Source of the DNA: Haploplasma modicum ATCC 29102
GTDB taxonomy: Bacteria > Bacillota_I > Bacilli_A > Acholeplasmatales > Acholeplasmataceae
Assembly: GCF_000687835.1 (NCBI RefSeq)
Contig: NZ_JHYB01000002.1
Span: 434,001-498,000 of the forward strand
Direction: 5' to 3'
Length of the DNA: 64,000 nucleotides
The notes under the pieces are model-generated. The model was not told where the DNA came from, ran no database searches, and saw nothing but the letters and a program-made list of their open reading frames with translations. Made by a program: the position numbers and the translations under genes. Of this stretch, positions 30,294-38,006 are shown piece after piece; positions within the stretch are counted from its first letter, which is position 1, and each line of letters opens with the position of its first letter.

Positions 30294-31446
30294 AAGGATC
30301 CCCTTTTACAAATTTCCCTGCAGTATATCCGGTAGAAAATGCCAGTGTTATATTAAATCCACCAGTATATGCATTATAGTCTAAGATTTCACCACAAAAT
30401 GAAATCTTATCATTTAATTTTGATTTTAAAGTTTTAGGGTTAATTTCATTTAACTTAATCCCACCATTTGTTACAAATGCACTGTTAAAACCACGTGTTG
30501 TATAAATTAAAATACTAAAGTTTTTCAAATAGTATTTTAAATCAAACTCATTGTTTTTTAATGTTTCTAAATATTTAATTAGTCTTTCTGGTAAATGTTT
30601 ATAATCATCTTCCACAATATCTTTAATATTTACACTTGGAATAAAGTCAATTAAAATTTTTGCTTCTTTTTCTTTTTCTAGTATTTTACTTACCTCATAA
30701 CTAGCTCTAAGTGCTGCTGGTCCTGATATTCCAAAATGAGTAAATAATAAATCATGTTTAATTTCTTTAATTACTTTCCCTTTAGCATTAACAATTTTTA
30801 AAACTACATCTTTAAACGATAACCCCTGGAGTGTTTTATCCATAATAAAAGAATCATTTGATACAAGTGGTACCTCTGCAGGTAGTAGTTCTGTTATCGT
30901 ATGACCAAAATCCTTAGCAAAATTATAGCCACTTCCATCAGATCCTGTATTAGGTAAAATGATTCCACCGGTTGCTATTATTAAGTAGTCATATTTAAAA
31001 TTAATATCATCATTAATTATTAAATAATTGTCTTTTACTTCTTTTACTCTTGTATTAAACATAATTTTAACGCCTATTTTTTTTAATTCTTCTTCTAAAG
31101 TTCTTACAATATCAAATGACTTATTACTAACAGGAATCATTCTTGAATGATCTTCTTCTTTTAAGGTAGTTCCTCTACTATTAAAAAACTCCATTATCTC
31201 AAGGGGACCAAAGTTTTCAATTGTACTATATAAAAATTTATGATTTTTAGGAACATTTAATAACACTTCTTCTCTACTAACATTAGCAGTAACATTACAT
31301 CTGCCACCACCCGTTAACTTTAATTTTCTTCCTAATTCATTATTTCCTTCAATTAAGATGACTTCATCATTTTTATAATGCTTTTTTGCACTAATTGCTG
31401 CCATCATACCTGATGTTCCGCCACCGATTATTACAATTTTACTCAA
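30283..31446 (-). CDS. BaiN/HI0933-like FAD-dependent oxidoreductase
   Basis: Flavoprotein with N-terminal IIGGGTSGMMAAISA, the family block GRKLKLTGGGRCNVTA near residue 45, TGGIILPNTGSDGSGY near 150, and C-terminal GGFNITLAFSTGYTAG. Length about 387 matches the HI0933/YhiN family, whose cellular substrate is not settled. The TTG at 31446 is preferred as start since GGGGTGG is 5 bases upstream and the product then begins MSKIVIIGGG; a GTG 9 bases earlier overlaps that site. It overlaps the first exporter gene by 11 bases. Confidence 0.9.
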   Translation of the reverse strand: MSKIVIIGGGTSGMMAAISAKKHYKNDEVILIEGNNELGRKLKLTGGGRCNVTANVSREEVLLNVPKNHKFLYSTIENFGPLEIMEFFNSRGTTLKEEDHSRMIPVSNKSFDIVRTLEEELKKIGVKIMFNTRVKEVKDNYLIINDDINFKYDYLIIATGGIILPNTGSDGSGYNFAKDFGHTITELLPAEVPLVSNDSFIMDKTLQGLSFKDVVLKIVNAKGKVIKEIKHDLLFTHFGISGPAALRASYEVSKILEKEKEAKILIDFIPSVNIKDIVEDDYKHLPERLIKYLETLKNNEFDLKYYLKNFSILIYTTRGFNSAFVTNGGIKLNEINPKTLKSKLNDKISFCGEILDYNAYTGGFNITLAFSTGYTAGKFVKGDPYDT

Positions 31447-31492
31447 GATTACCACCCCTATTTAATGCATATTATTATATCATTTTACATAA

Positions 31493-31522
31493 TAAAAAGG
31501 AAGATTATTTAAATCTTCCTTT
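31493..31522 (-). terminator. Intrinsic terminator after the GNAT gene
   Basis: Minus strand AAAGGAAGATT-TAAAT-AATCTTCCTTT followed by more T; a perfect 11-bp stem 3 bases after the stop of the acetyltransferase gene. Confidence 0.88.
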
Positions 31523-31524
31523 AA

Positions 31525-31989
31525 TTAAAAATTATTTATTGCGTCTTTGTCTAATCTAAAGACAGTCCAGTCATCCATTTTTCTAGCCCCAAGCTTTTCA
31601 TAAAACTTAATACTTGGTAAATTCCAGTCTAGACAAACCCACTCAATGCGCTCTAATTCTTCAGCTTTAGCTTTTTTTACTAGATAATTAAAAACATTTT
31701 TGCCAAGCCCTAATCCTCTATATTCTTCTAAAATAAAGATATCTTCTAAATATAGTCCAGGCTTTGTAACGAATGTTGAAAAATTATAAAAATATAAGGC
31801 AAAACCTACATCTATATTATTATGTGTTATGATAATAACTTCAGCTTTTTTTTCTTCAAAAACCCATTTTTCAATTAACTTATAATCTCCACTAACCATA
31901 TGTTCTAACTTTTCATATTTAGCCATTTTTAATATGTAGTCAAAAATTAATTTACTATCATTTTTATTTGCTTTTCTAATATTGTTCAT
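31525..31989 (-). CDS. GNAT acetyltransferase, diamine N-acetyltransferase-like
   Basis: 154-residue GNAT enzyme with the pattern KPGLYLEDIFILEEYRGLGLGKNVFNYL, where RGLGLGK is the acetyl-CoA pyrophosphate loop, and WVCLDWNLPSIKFYEKLGA near the C-terminus. The LYLEDIF strand and DWN motif are typical of the SSAT/SpeG-like diamine acetyltransferases, though GNAT substrates are hard to predict. It overlaps the GtrA-like gene by 14 bases. Confidence 0.87.
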   Translation of the reverse strand: MNNIRKANKNDSKLIFDYILKMAKYEKLEHMVSGDYKLIEKWVFEEKKAEVIIITHNNIDVGFALYFYNFSTFVTKPGLYLEDIFILEEYRGLGLGKNVFNYLVKKAKAEELERIEWVCLDWNLPSIKFYEKLGARKMDDWTVFRLDKDAINNF

Positions 31990-32383
31990 CTACTTCATCC
32001 TTACTTTTCTTAAATACGACAAATGTCATGTACAAGTATTCTAACACAAAGTTACTTATCATTGTAATAGCTAGAATTAAATAACTATTTACTAACGCTT
32101 TATCAGCCATATCACCTAAAATAGTTGATACTGGTGTAAAGACTAAATAGAATAATAAAACCTTGATCATTGCAACACTAACATTTGATTGATCTTTAAA
32201 AGTAAATTTTCTGTTTGCTGTAAAATTCCATAAAATTGAAAGAATTAAACTAATTAAATAACTTGGCCAATAAGGAAGATTAGTAAAACTTTCTAAAATT
32301 GCAAATGAGCCAATTTGAATAAGTCCTGCTGAGATTGAAAATAACACAAACTTTAATACTTTAATAAATTCTTTATTTCTCAT
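31976..32383 (-). CDS. GtrA-like membrane protein
   Basis: About 135 residues with four hydrophobic helices. The GtrA pattern is visible: FVLFSISAGLIQIGSFAIL, PYWPSYLISLILSILWNF, and the conserved NRKFTFKD after helix 2. GtrA proteins are thought to flip polyprenyl-phosphate-linked sugars during glycan assembly. The start at 32383 has GTGAGG 6 bases upstream; an in-frame GTG 12 bases earlier overlaps it. No glycosyltransferase is adjacent, so the partner is unknown. Confidence 0.87.
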   Translation of the reverse strand: MRNKEFIKVLKFVLFSISAGLIQIGSFAILESFTNLPYWPSYLISLILSILWNFTANRKFTFKDQSNVSVAMIKVLLFYLVFTPVSTILGDMADKALVNSYLILAITMISNFVLEYLYMTFVVFKKSKDEVDEQY

Positions 32384-32456
32384 ATTTGTCCTCACATTTT
32401 TATTAATTGTATCACTATTTACTAATAATTACAATTATTTATAGTTTAACAAATAT

Positions 32457-32681
32457 TTACTCAACATTAACCTTTAAAACATCAAAACCTAACTTTTCAA
32501 TTGATTCTTTAACAATATTGACATCAAAATCATCATTGAAATCAAATGTCACTTTACTTGAATTAAACATTACGTTCACTGAACTTTTTACTACCTCTTT
32601 ATGACTCTTAACTGCTTTATCAATTTTCATCAAACATGATGGACATGATAATTCTTCTAATTTAAATTCTGCTTTTTTCAT
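32457..32681 (-). CDS. Heavy-metal-associated (HMA) domain protein
   Basis: A 74-residue single ferredoxin-like HMA domain with the metal-binding loop SCPSCLMKID at residues 13-22 and the IVKESIEKLGFDV segment at the end. Variation of the first Cys motif (CPSC rather than MxCxxC with Gly) still leaves two Cys. AAAAGGAG precedes the ATG, which lies inside the end of the P-type ATPase gene (20-base overlap). It most likely functions as a metallochaperone or detached metal-binding domain for that ATPase. Confidence 0.9.
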   Translation of the reverse strand: MKKAEFKLEELSCPSCLMKIDKAVKSHKEVVKSSVNVMFNSSKVTFDFNDDFDVNIVKESIEKLGFDVLKVNVE

Positions 32682-34542
32682 TATTTTCTCCTTTTAATTT
32701 ATATCTCAATAATCTCATACCATTTAATATAACTACTAATATACTTAACTCATGTACTAACATTCCAACACTCATATCAACTAAATCACTAAAAATTAAT
32801 CCTGTTACTAAAACTAATACCACTAAAAGCGCAATTATAATATTTTGTTTCATATTTCTAGTTATTTTTTTAGTAAGACCATACGCAAATGTTAGTTTGC
32901 CAAAACTTGAATTCATTAATACAATATCACTTGTTTCAATTGCAACCTCAGTTCCACTTCCCATTGCAATCGAGACATTAGCTAAAGCAAGACTTGGACT
33001 ATCATTAATCCCATCACCAACAAAAACTACTATCTCACCCTTACTTTTTAATTCTTTAACATAATTACTCTTATCTTCAGGTAACATATTACCAAATGCT
33101 AAATCAAAGTTTAACTCTAAAGCTACTTGATCTACTACTGTTTGGTTATCACCTGATAATAAAATTAGCTTTTTGGCACCGAGTTTTCTAAGCTTAGATA
33201 ACTCAGTCTTAACATTATCTCTAATTTTATCTTTAATTCCTAAGACTAATTTTAGTTTGTTATTTTGGCCAACTAAAACAATTGTTTGGCCATCATTTTC
33301 CATTTCTTTAATTTTTGTCTTAAATTCATTATCAATAAAGATATTTTCTTTTTCAAAAAGGCTAACATTGCCAACTAAAACTAAATTATTATCAATACTT
33401 GCTTTAATCCCATAACCTTTAAGGACTAACGTATTTGATATCTCATGAGTCTTCATATCACCAAGGTGATTTGTTATTGCGTTTGCAAGTGGATGAAGTG
33501 ACTCTTTTTCAACTGAATATAAATACTCTAAAATTTCATTATCGCTATCTATGTTAATTAATTCAATTACTCTAGGACTTCCCATAGTAAGTGTTCCTGT
33601 TTTATCAAAGATAAAAGTTTTAGCTTTTGCAAAGTCATTAATTGACTCACTACCTTTAAGCAAGACTCCATTTCTAGCCCCACTTCCAATTCCAGATACA
33701 CTTGATACTGGAACGCCAATTACTAATGCACCAGGACAACCTAAGACTAAAATACTAACTGCTAAATTAATATCTTTAAATATTATAAAAACTAATAATC
33801 CAAGTAATAAGACAAACGGAGTGTAATATTTAGCAAATGAATCAATAAACTTTTCTGCCTTACTCTTTGAATCTTGAGCTTCTTCAACTAAATGAATAAT
33901 TTTACTATAAGTGGTATCATCACCTACTTTAGTTGCTACCACTTCAATTGTTCCATTATCAACAATTGTTGAAGCAAAGACTAATGATCCTTCTTCTTTG
34001 GCTACAGGCTTTGATTCTCCAGTAATACTTGATTCATCAACGCTTGCTAATCCCTTAAGTACATTTCCTTCAACAGGAATTTTAGCACCAGTTTTAACTA
34101 AGACTATATCACCTACTAAGACATCATCGACGTCTACTAAAACATAATCATCATCAATCTTTTTAAGTGCTTTTTGCGGCTTAAAATCAATTAGTTTTTT
34201 AATTGCACTTCTTGCCTTACCAATTGTTTTTTGTTCAAGAAAAGCACCAAATAAAAATAAGAAAGTTACAATTGCTGATTCTTCATAATTTTTTATAATA
34301 AATGCACCAAGTACAGCAATTGTTACAAGTAAGTCAATCGTTACTAATTTGTATCTAAGCGCACTAAATGCTTGAATCATAATTGGAAGTATCCCAATAA
34401 TTGATGCAGCCATTAAAAATATTTCAAATAGTTCATCGTTTTTAAAAATCCATTTAGTAAGGAAACCTAAAACAATTAAGATTGCATTTAAAATGATAAT
34501 TATAATCTTATTTCTTAAGATAAAACTTGTTATTTTACTCAT
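32662..34542 (-). CDS. Heavy-metal-translocating P1B-type ATPase
   Basis: Metal-exporting or importing ATPase of 626 residues. Phosphatase loop SITGESKPV near 172, membrane metal site GCPGALVIG with Cys269-Pro270-Gly271, phosphorylation motif DKTGTLTMG with Asp313, an HP-type SLHPLANAI, and GDGINDSPSLALANV are visible. The CPG triplet, where CPC is usual for Cu and Zn/Cd transporters, leaves one Cys and makes the metal uncertain. There is no N-terminal metal-binding domain; the HMA domain is encoded by the next gene. A palindrome over the promoter suggests metal-dependent repression. Confidence 0.92.
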   Translation of the reverse strand: MSKITSFILRNKIIIIILNAILIVLGFLTKWIFKNDELFEIFLMAASIIGILPIMIQAFSALRYKLVTIDLLVTIAVLGAFIIKNYEESAIVTFLFLFGAFLEQKTIGKARSAIKKLIDFKPQKALKKIDDDYVLVDVDDVLVGDIVLVKTGAKIPVEGNVLKGLASVDESSITGESKPVAKEEGSLVFASTIVDNGTIEVVATKVGDDTTYSKIIHLVEEAQDSKSKAEKFIDSFAKYYTPFVLLLGLLVFIIFKDINLAVSILVLGCPGALVIGVPVSSVSGIGSGARNGVLLKGSESINDFAKAKTFIFDKTGTLTMGSPRVIELINIDSDNEILEYLYSVEKESLHPLANAITNHLGDMKTHEISNTLVLKGYGIKASIDNNLVLVGNVSLFEKENIFIDNEFKTKIKEMENDGQTIVLVGQNNKLKLVLGIKDKIRDNVKTELSKLRKLGAKKLILLSGDNQTVVDQVALELNFDLAFGNMLPEDKSNYVKELKSKGEIVVFVGDGINDSPSLALANVSIAMGSGTEVAIETSDIVLMNSSFGKLTFAYGLTKKITRNMKQNIIIALLVVLVLVTGLIFSDLVDMSVGMLVHELSILVVILNGMRLLRYKLKGENNEKSRI

Positions 34543-34816
34543 TGTAATATGCCTTATCTAATTCTTCAAAGATCTTATAGACCATATAATAAGTTTCACA
34601 TGTATCACTGGGTACCTTATAATTTGAAGTGATCTTTCTTAATTCCTTAAATTCATTATCTAGGTTAAAGTCTTTATTATTTAACTTTAAAATCATTTTA
34701 TCAAAAGCATCACTTACTTCATAAAACTCATTATGAGTTTTACCATGAACCTTCTTTACTACTGGGACAAACTTTTTTAAAGTTTCTATTTTGTTTTCTA
34801 ATTCTTTATTAAACAT
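34535..34816 (-). CDS. Small conserved protein preceding the metal ATPase
   Basis: 93 residues, soluble and helical, with FVPVVKKVHGKTHNEFYEV near residues 16-34 and SDTCETYYMVYKIFEELDKAY at the end. Short proteins with a VHGxxHxE pattern are often annotated as small di-iron or Ric-like iron-sulfur repair proteins; two His and several Glu could bind metal, but that is a tentative link. First gene of the ATPase operon, overlapping it by 8 bases, with GAGAGG as ribosome site. A role in metal handling is inferred from context. Confidence 0.7.
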   Translation of the reverse strand: MFNKELENKIETLKKFVPVVKKVHGKTHNEFYEVSDAFDKMILKLNNKDFNLDNEFKELRKITSNYKVPSDTCETYYMVYKIFEELDKAYYNE

Positions 34817-34839
34817 AATATTACCTCTCTTTCACTAGT

Positions 34840-34881
34840 AGTATAGCAAAGTTTAATATAAAAAAAATTGACCTAGGTCAA
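34840..34881 (-). promoter_or_regulatory. Promoter of the metal ATPase operon with palindromic operator candidate
   Basis: Minus strand TTGACC-17-TATTAA (34881 to 34853) and a second extended -10 TGCTATACT nearer the gene (34848 to 34840). The perfect 14-base palindrome TTGACCTAGGTCAA at 34868-34881 includes the -35. The same palindrome followed by T8 may terminate the alkA-like gene transcript coming from upstream. Confidence 0.6.
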
Positions 34882-34887
34882 ATTTTA

Positions 34888-35487
34888 TTATTTTGATGCT
34901 TCCCATAAATAAATACTGGCAATAGTATTATATGGTGTGTATAAATTTTTAAAATATATCCAGTCTTCCTTACTAATACTATCTTTATTATATAGTCGCA
35001 TAATTCCTCTTTTAATTCCTAAATCAAGAAAACTTATTACATCTCTTCTATTAAAGCTATGAATTAATAACATTTCTGCAGTCCACGTACCCACTCCTTT
35101 TAATTTTATTAATTCCTCTACAATTAAATGGTCAGGTAAATTATTTAAATTATTATATATATAAGGCTTATCAATAAAATTTTTAGCAATATCTTTCATA
35201 TAACTAACTTTTCTAAACGAAATACCAATACTTTGTAGTAAAGAATCATCTAGCTCAAATATCTTTTCAGGCGTTAGATCAATAACAATATTATTTAATC
35301 TTTCATTAATCGTCTTTGCGGCTTTAGTGCTTACTTGCTGACTTATAATACTACTTATTAGTGAAGTAAATATATCACTATTAAGTTCTCTTTTAATAAA
35401 TCCTGTCTTTTTAATATAATCACCTAAAACTTTATCTTTTTTTATTAAATAATCAAGTTCTTCTTTTCCATACTCTATATATTTCAT
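34888..35487 (-). CDS. DNA-3-methyladenine glycosylase, AlkA-like HhH-GPD
   Basis: Base-excision repair enzyme of 199 residues. A SQQVSTKAA segment (residues 49-57) precedes the helix-hairpin-helix KLKGVGTWTAEML at 128-140, followed by VISFLDLGIKRG with the catalytic Asp155. There is no C-terminal 4Fe-4S cluster, matching the AlkA/MAG branch rather than MutY/Nth. Ending TPYNTIASIYLWEASK is typical. It is divergent from metN, separated by about 90 bases. Confidence 0.92.
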   Translation of the reverse strand: MKYIEYGKEELDYLIKKDKVLGDYIKKTGFIKRELNSDIFTSLISSIISQQVSTKAAKTINERLNNIVIDLTPEKIFELDDSLLQSIGISFRKVSYMKDIAKNFIDKPYIYNNLNNLPDHLIVEELIKLKGVGTWTAEMLLIHSFNRRDVISFLDLGIKRGIMRLYNKDSISKEDWIYFKNLYTPYNTIASIYLWEASK

Positions 35488-35535
35488 TTTATCACCTATC
35501 TTAATTATATCACTTTGTTTAATTTAGTATATTAA

Positions 35536-35563
35536 TTGATTTTTAGCCTCATTAATCTATAAT
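35536..35563 (+). promoter_or_regulatory. Promoter of the metNIQ operon
   Basis: TTGATT-16-TATAAT, giving a leader of only about 10 bases before the metN ATG with GGTGAT as ribosome site. The short leader leaves no space for an S-box or T-box. Confidence 0.72.
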
Positions 35564-35578
35564 AGATGTGGTGATATA

Positions 35579-36286
35579 ATGATTAAACTAGAAAAGATAA
35601 ATAAATCATTTAATAATGAGATAATACTAAAAGATATATCATTAGAAATTGATAGCTCGGAAATATTTGGAATAGTTGGTTTAAGTGGCACAGGTAAAAG
35701 CACGCTACTTAAAATTATGAATGGGTTTTTAAGTCCTGATACTGGACTTATTTATGTTGATAATATTTTGCTGAGTAAAGATAATAAATTAGATATTGTA
35801 AAAAAGACTGCAACAATTTTCCAAGAATATAACTTGCTTAATAACTTAAATGTAATAAAAAATATTTTACTTCCCTTAAAGGTTAGAGGTAAAATTAATG
35901 AAGATGATATTTTAAAGGCAAGAAAGTTATTAGAGTTTATCAATATGAGTGATTTTGAAAATAGTAATATTCAAACATTATCTGGTGGTCAAAAACAGAG
36001 GGTTGCTATTGCAAGAGCACTTATAACTGATCCTAAAATAATCTTTTGTGATGAACCAACAAGTGCACTTGATAAGGAAAATACTAATACCATCTTAGAA
36101 CTACTAAAAAATATTAATAATACCTTTAAGACAACTATCATTATAGTCTCTCATGACATTAACGTTATAAAAGCAATTACTAATAAAACTGCAATTATTA
36201 CTAATGGGGCTTTAGAAGAAATAGTTACAGTTAAAAATAAAGCAATTAATAGTCTTTCTTATAAGGAGGAATTATTAAATGATTGA
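35579..36286 (+). CDS. metN: MetN-like ABC transporter ATPase, short form
   Basis: ATPase of a methionine-type importer. Walker A GLSGTGKST, signature LSGGQKQRVAIARAL and Walker B IIFCDEPTSALD are intact. At 235 residues it lacks the C-terminal NIL/ACT-like domain of about 100 residues by which usual MetN is inhibited by cytoplasmic methionine. It overlaps the permease by 8 bases. The methionine substrate is inferred from the MetI and NlpA-like partners; related importers can carry other amino acids. Confidence 0.88.
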   Translation: MIKLEKINKSFNNEIILKDISLEIDSSEIFGIVGLSGTGKSTLLKIMNGFLSPDTGLIYVDNILLSKDNKLDIVKKTATIFQEYNLLNNLNVIKNILLPLKVRGKINEDDILKARKLLEFINMSDFENSNIQTLSGGQKQRVAIARALITDPKIIFCDEPTSALDKENTNTILELLKNINNTFKTTIIIVSHDINVIKAITNKTAIITNGALEEIVTVKNKAINSLSYKEELLND

Positions 36287-36941
36287 TGCAATTATTACTT
36301 ATAAGGAAAGATTAATTATTGCCTTACTTGAAACTCTAGATATGGTTTTAGTTTCTTCATTAATTTCTATTATCTTTGGGATTAGTCTAGGATTACTTTT
36401 ATTTTTGTTTAGAAAAAATAGCATTTATCAAAATAAACTACTATATTCAGTAATATCGGTTATTAGTAATATTATTAGATCTATTCCCTTTATCTTATTC
36501 ATTATAGTTTTAATCCCCTTTAACAGATTAATTATTGGAACTGGTTTTGGAGTTAATGCTTCTAAAATACCTTTGAGTTTAATTGGGATTGCTAGTCTTT
36601 CTAGACTAGCAGAACAAACATTTATAAAACTTGATAATAACTTATATGAAACTAGTTATACAATGGGGTCTAGTAAAAAGAATTATATTAAATACTTCTT
36701 GTTAAATGAGGCAAGAGGTCAATTAGTTTTAAATATCACTACAACAATTATTAGTATTATTGCTTATTCTACTGTTGTTGGTACTATTGGTGGTGGTGGG
36801 TTAGGTTATCTTGCAATTAATGAGGGGTTTTCTAACTTTCAGTATAATTTAATGTGGGTCATAATTATTATTATGATTATTATTGTTTCAGTTATTCAAA
36901 CAGGTGGCAACTTAATAGCTAGAAAAATAGACAAGAGGTAA
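36279..36941 (+). CDS. metI: MetI-like ABC transporter permease
   Basis: 220 residues with five to six hydrophobic helices. The conserved pair SIPFILFIIVLIPF and the cytoplasmic coupling segment LYETSYTMGSSKKNYIKYFLL, then STVVGTIGGGGLGYLAI, match MetI of the D-methionine importer. AAGGAGG is inside the end of metN. Forms the membrane channel of the MetNIQ complex. Confidence 0.92.
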   Translation: MIDAIITYKERLIIALLETLDMVLVSSLISIIFGISLGLLLFLFRKNSIYQNKLLYSVISVISNIIRSIPFILFIIVLIPFNRLIIGTGFGVNASKIPLSLIGIASLSRLAEQTFIKLDNNLYETSYTMGSSKKNYIKYFLLNEARGQLVLNITTTIISIIAYSTVVGTIGGGGLGYLAINEGFSNFQYNLMWVIIIIMIIIVSVIQTGGNLIARKIDKR

Positions 36942-36945
36942 ATAC

Positions 36946-37746
36946 ATGAAGAAAATATTAGGATTTAGTTTTATATTATTAATAGGATTATTTTTAGTTG
37001 GTTGTAAAAAAGATGAAACAAAAACTATCAAAGTAGGGATTTCTTTTCAACCAATGCGAGATATTTTAGAATTAATTAGTGATGATTTAAAAAATGAAGG
37101 TTATAAATTAGAAATAGTTGAACAGGCACTTGAGGTTAATAATATTGCTTTAAAAGATAATGAAATTGATGCCAATATGATTCAACATCAATACTACTTA
37201 AATTTATTCAATAGTGCCCATAATACAAATTTAGTTGTTGTTCAAAATATCTATCATGCAATCTATGCTCTTTATTCAAAAGATTATAAAAATATCGATG
37301 AAATTCCAAACGGATCAAATATTACACTACCTGATGATGCATCAAATACAAGCCGTGCTTTATACTTACTGGGACAAGCAAATTTATTAACATTTAAAGA
37401 TAATAAAAAAGTTAATTTAACTACTGACGATATTTTAGAAAATAAAAAGAATTTAACTTTTAATGAAATGGTTCCACTTACAAGCATTGCTCAAAAATAC
37501 AATGAAACAAGACTTTCTGTAATGTATCCAACATATGCAAGAAGCTTAAACTTAGTTGGTAATGCTGAACGTTTATTCGTTGAAAAACAAGATGATGTAA
37601 CTAAAGACTATGCAATTAGTTTAGTAGCTAGAGAAAATAATAAAGATAGCGAGAAACTAGAAATACTTAAAAAATATTTAAGAAGTGATGAAGTTAGAAC
37701 ATATTTGATTAACGAATATGGTTATGCTAGTACTCCTGCTTTCTAA
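36946..37746 (+). CDS. metQ: NlpA/MetQ-family substrate-binding lipoprotein
   Basis: 266 residues. A signal peptide ends in the lipobox LVGC with Cys20, so the protein is lipid-anchored outside the membrane. The mature part shows VEQALEVNNIALKDNEIDANMIQHQYYL, typical of MetQ (family pattern DYxxPNxALxxGxxDANxFQH), followed by LYLLGQANLLTFKD. The usual Pro of the YxxPN block is Glu-Val here. Binds methionine in related systems. Last gene of the operon, followed by a strong terminator. Confidence 0.92.
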   Translation: MKKILGFSFILLIGLFLVGCKKDETKTIKVGISFQPMRDILELISDDLKNEGYKLEIVEQALEVNNIALKDNEIDANMIQHQYYLNLFNSAHNTNLVVVQNIYHAIYALYSKDYKNIDEIPNGSNITLPDDASNTSRALYLLGQANLLTFKDNKKVNLTTDDILENKKNLTFNEMVPLTSIAQKYNETRLSVMYPTYARSLNLVGNAERLFVEKQDDVTKDYAISLVARENNKDSEKLEILKKYLRSDEVRTYLINEYGYASTPAF

Positions 37747-37754
37747 ATACAATG

Positions 37755-37794
37755 AAAGATTTTATTAACACTTTAGTTAATAGAATCTTTTTTA
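37755..37794 (+). terminator. Intrinsic terminator of the metNIQ operon
   Basis: AAAGATTTTATTAAC with complement GTTAATAGAATCTTT (15 bp, one G-U) and six-base loop, then TTTTATTT; nine bases after the metQ stop. Confidence 0.88.
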
Positions 37795-37802
37795 TTTCAA
37801 AC

Positions 37803-37831
37803 TTGATTAATAGATAAACTTATGATATGAT
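37803..37831 (+). promoter_or_regulatory. Promoter upstream of the c-di-AMP riboswitch
   Basis: TTGATT-17-TATGAT, placing the predicted transcript start just before the conserved first block of the aptamer. Confidence 0.7.
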
Positions 37832-37842
37832 ATCTTGTGTGT

Positions 37843-37958
37843 GATCCGAATCTAAAAATGAGTGGGGGAACCAGTTTTTGGGGTGAATTTTACTTTGTAA
37901 AAGGAGAGTCTTGGAATCTCTAATCCGTCAGCTAACCTCATAGGAATAAATCCAGGCG
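37843..37958 (+). promoter_or_regulatory. c-di-AMP riboswitch (ydaO/yuaA type)
   Basis: The conserved blocks of this class are in order: GATCCGAATCT, GTGGGGGAACCAG, TTTTGGGGTGAATT, a GGAGAGTCTTGGAATCTC hairpin, and ATCCGTCAGCTAACCTCATAGG. Riboswitches of this class sense c-di-AMP and usually switch off potassium and osmolyte transport or cell-wall genes. The controlled gene here is a cation/proton antiporter of the CPA2 family, which fits c-di-AMP control of potassium. Confidence 0.95.
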
Positions 37959-37987
37959 TACAGCATTTTTGTTGGCGTTTTTTTTAT
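37956..37987 (+). terminator. Riboswitch-associated terminator before the antiporter
   Basis: A hairpin formed by GGCGTACAGCATTTTTGTTGGCG with an imperfect stem is followed by T8. It lies between the aptamer and the AGGAGG ribosome site, so it is the likely expression platform. Confidence 0.65.
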
Positions 37988-38006
37988 TATTTTAGGAGGT
38001 TATAAC

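Noticed and set aside
34868-34881. Palindrome as an ArsR or CsoR operator of known type
   Set aside because: The sequence does not clearly match a specific sensor consensus and no sensor gene is adjacent, so only a general operator role is proposed.
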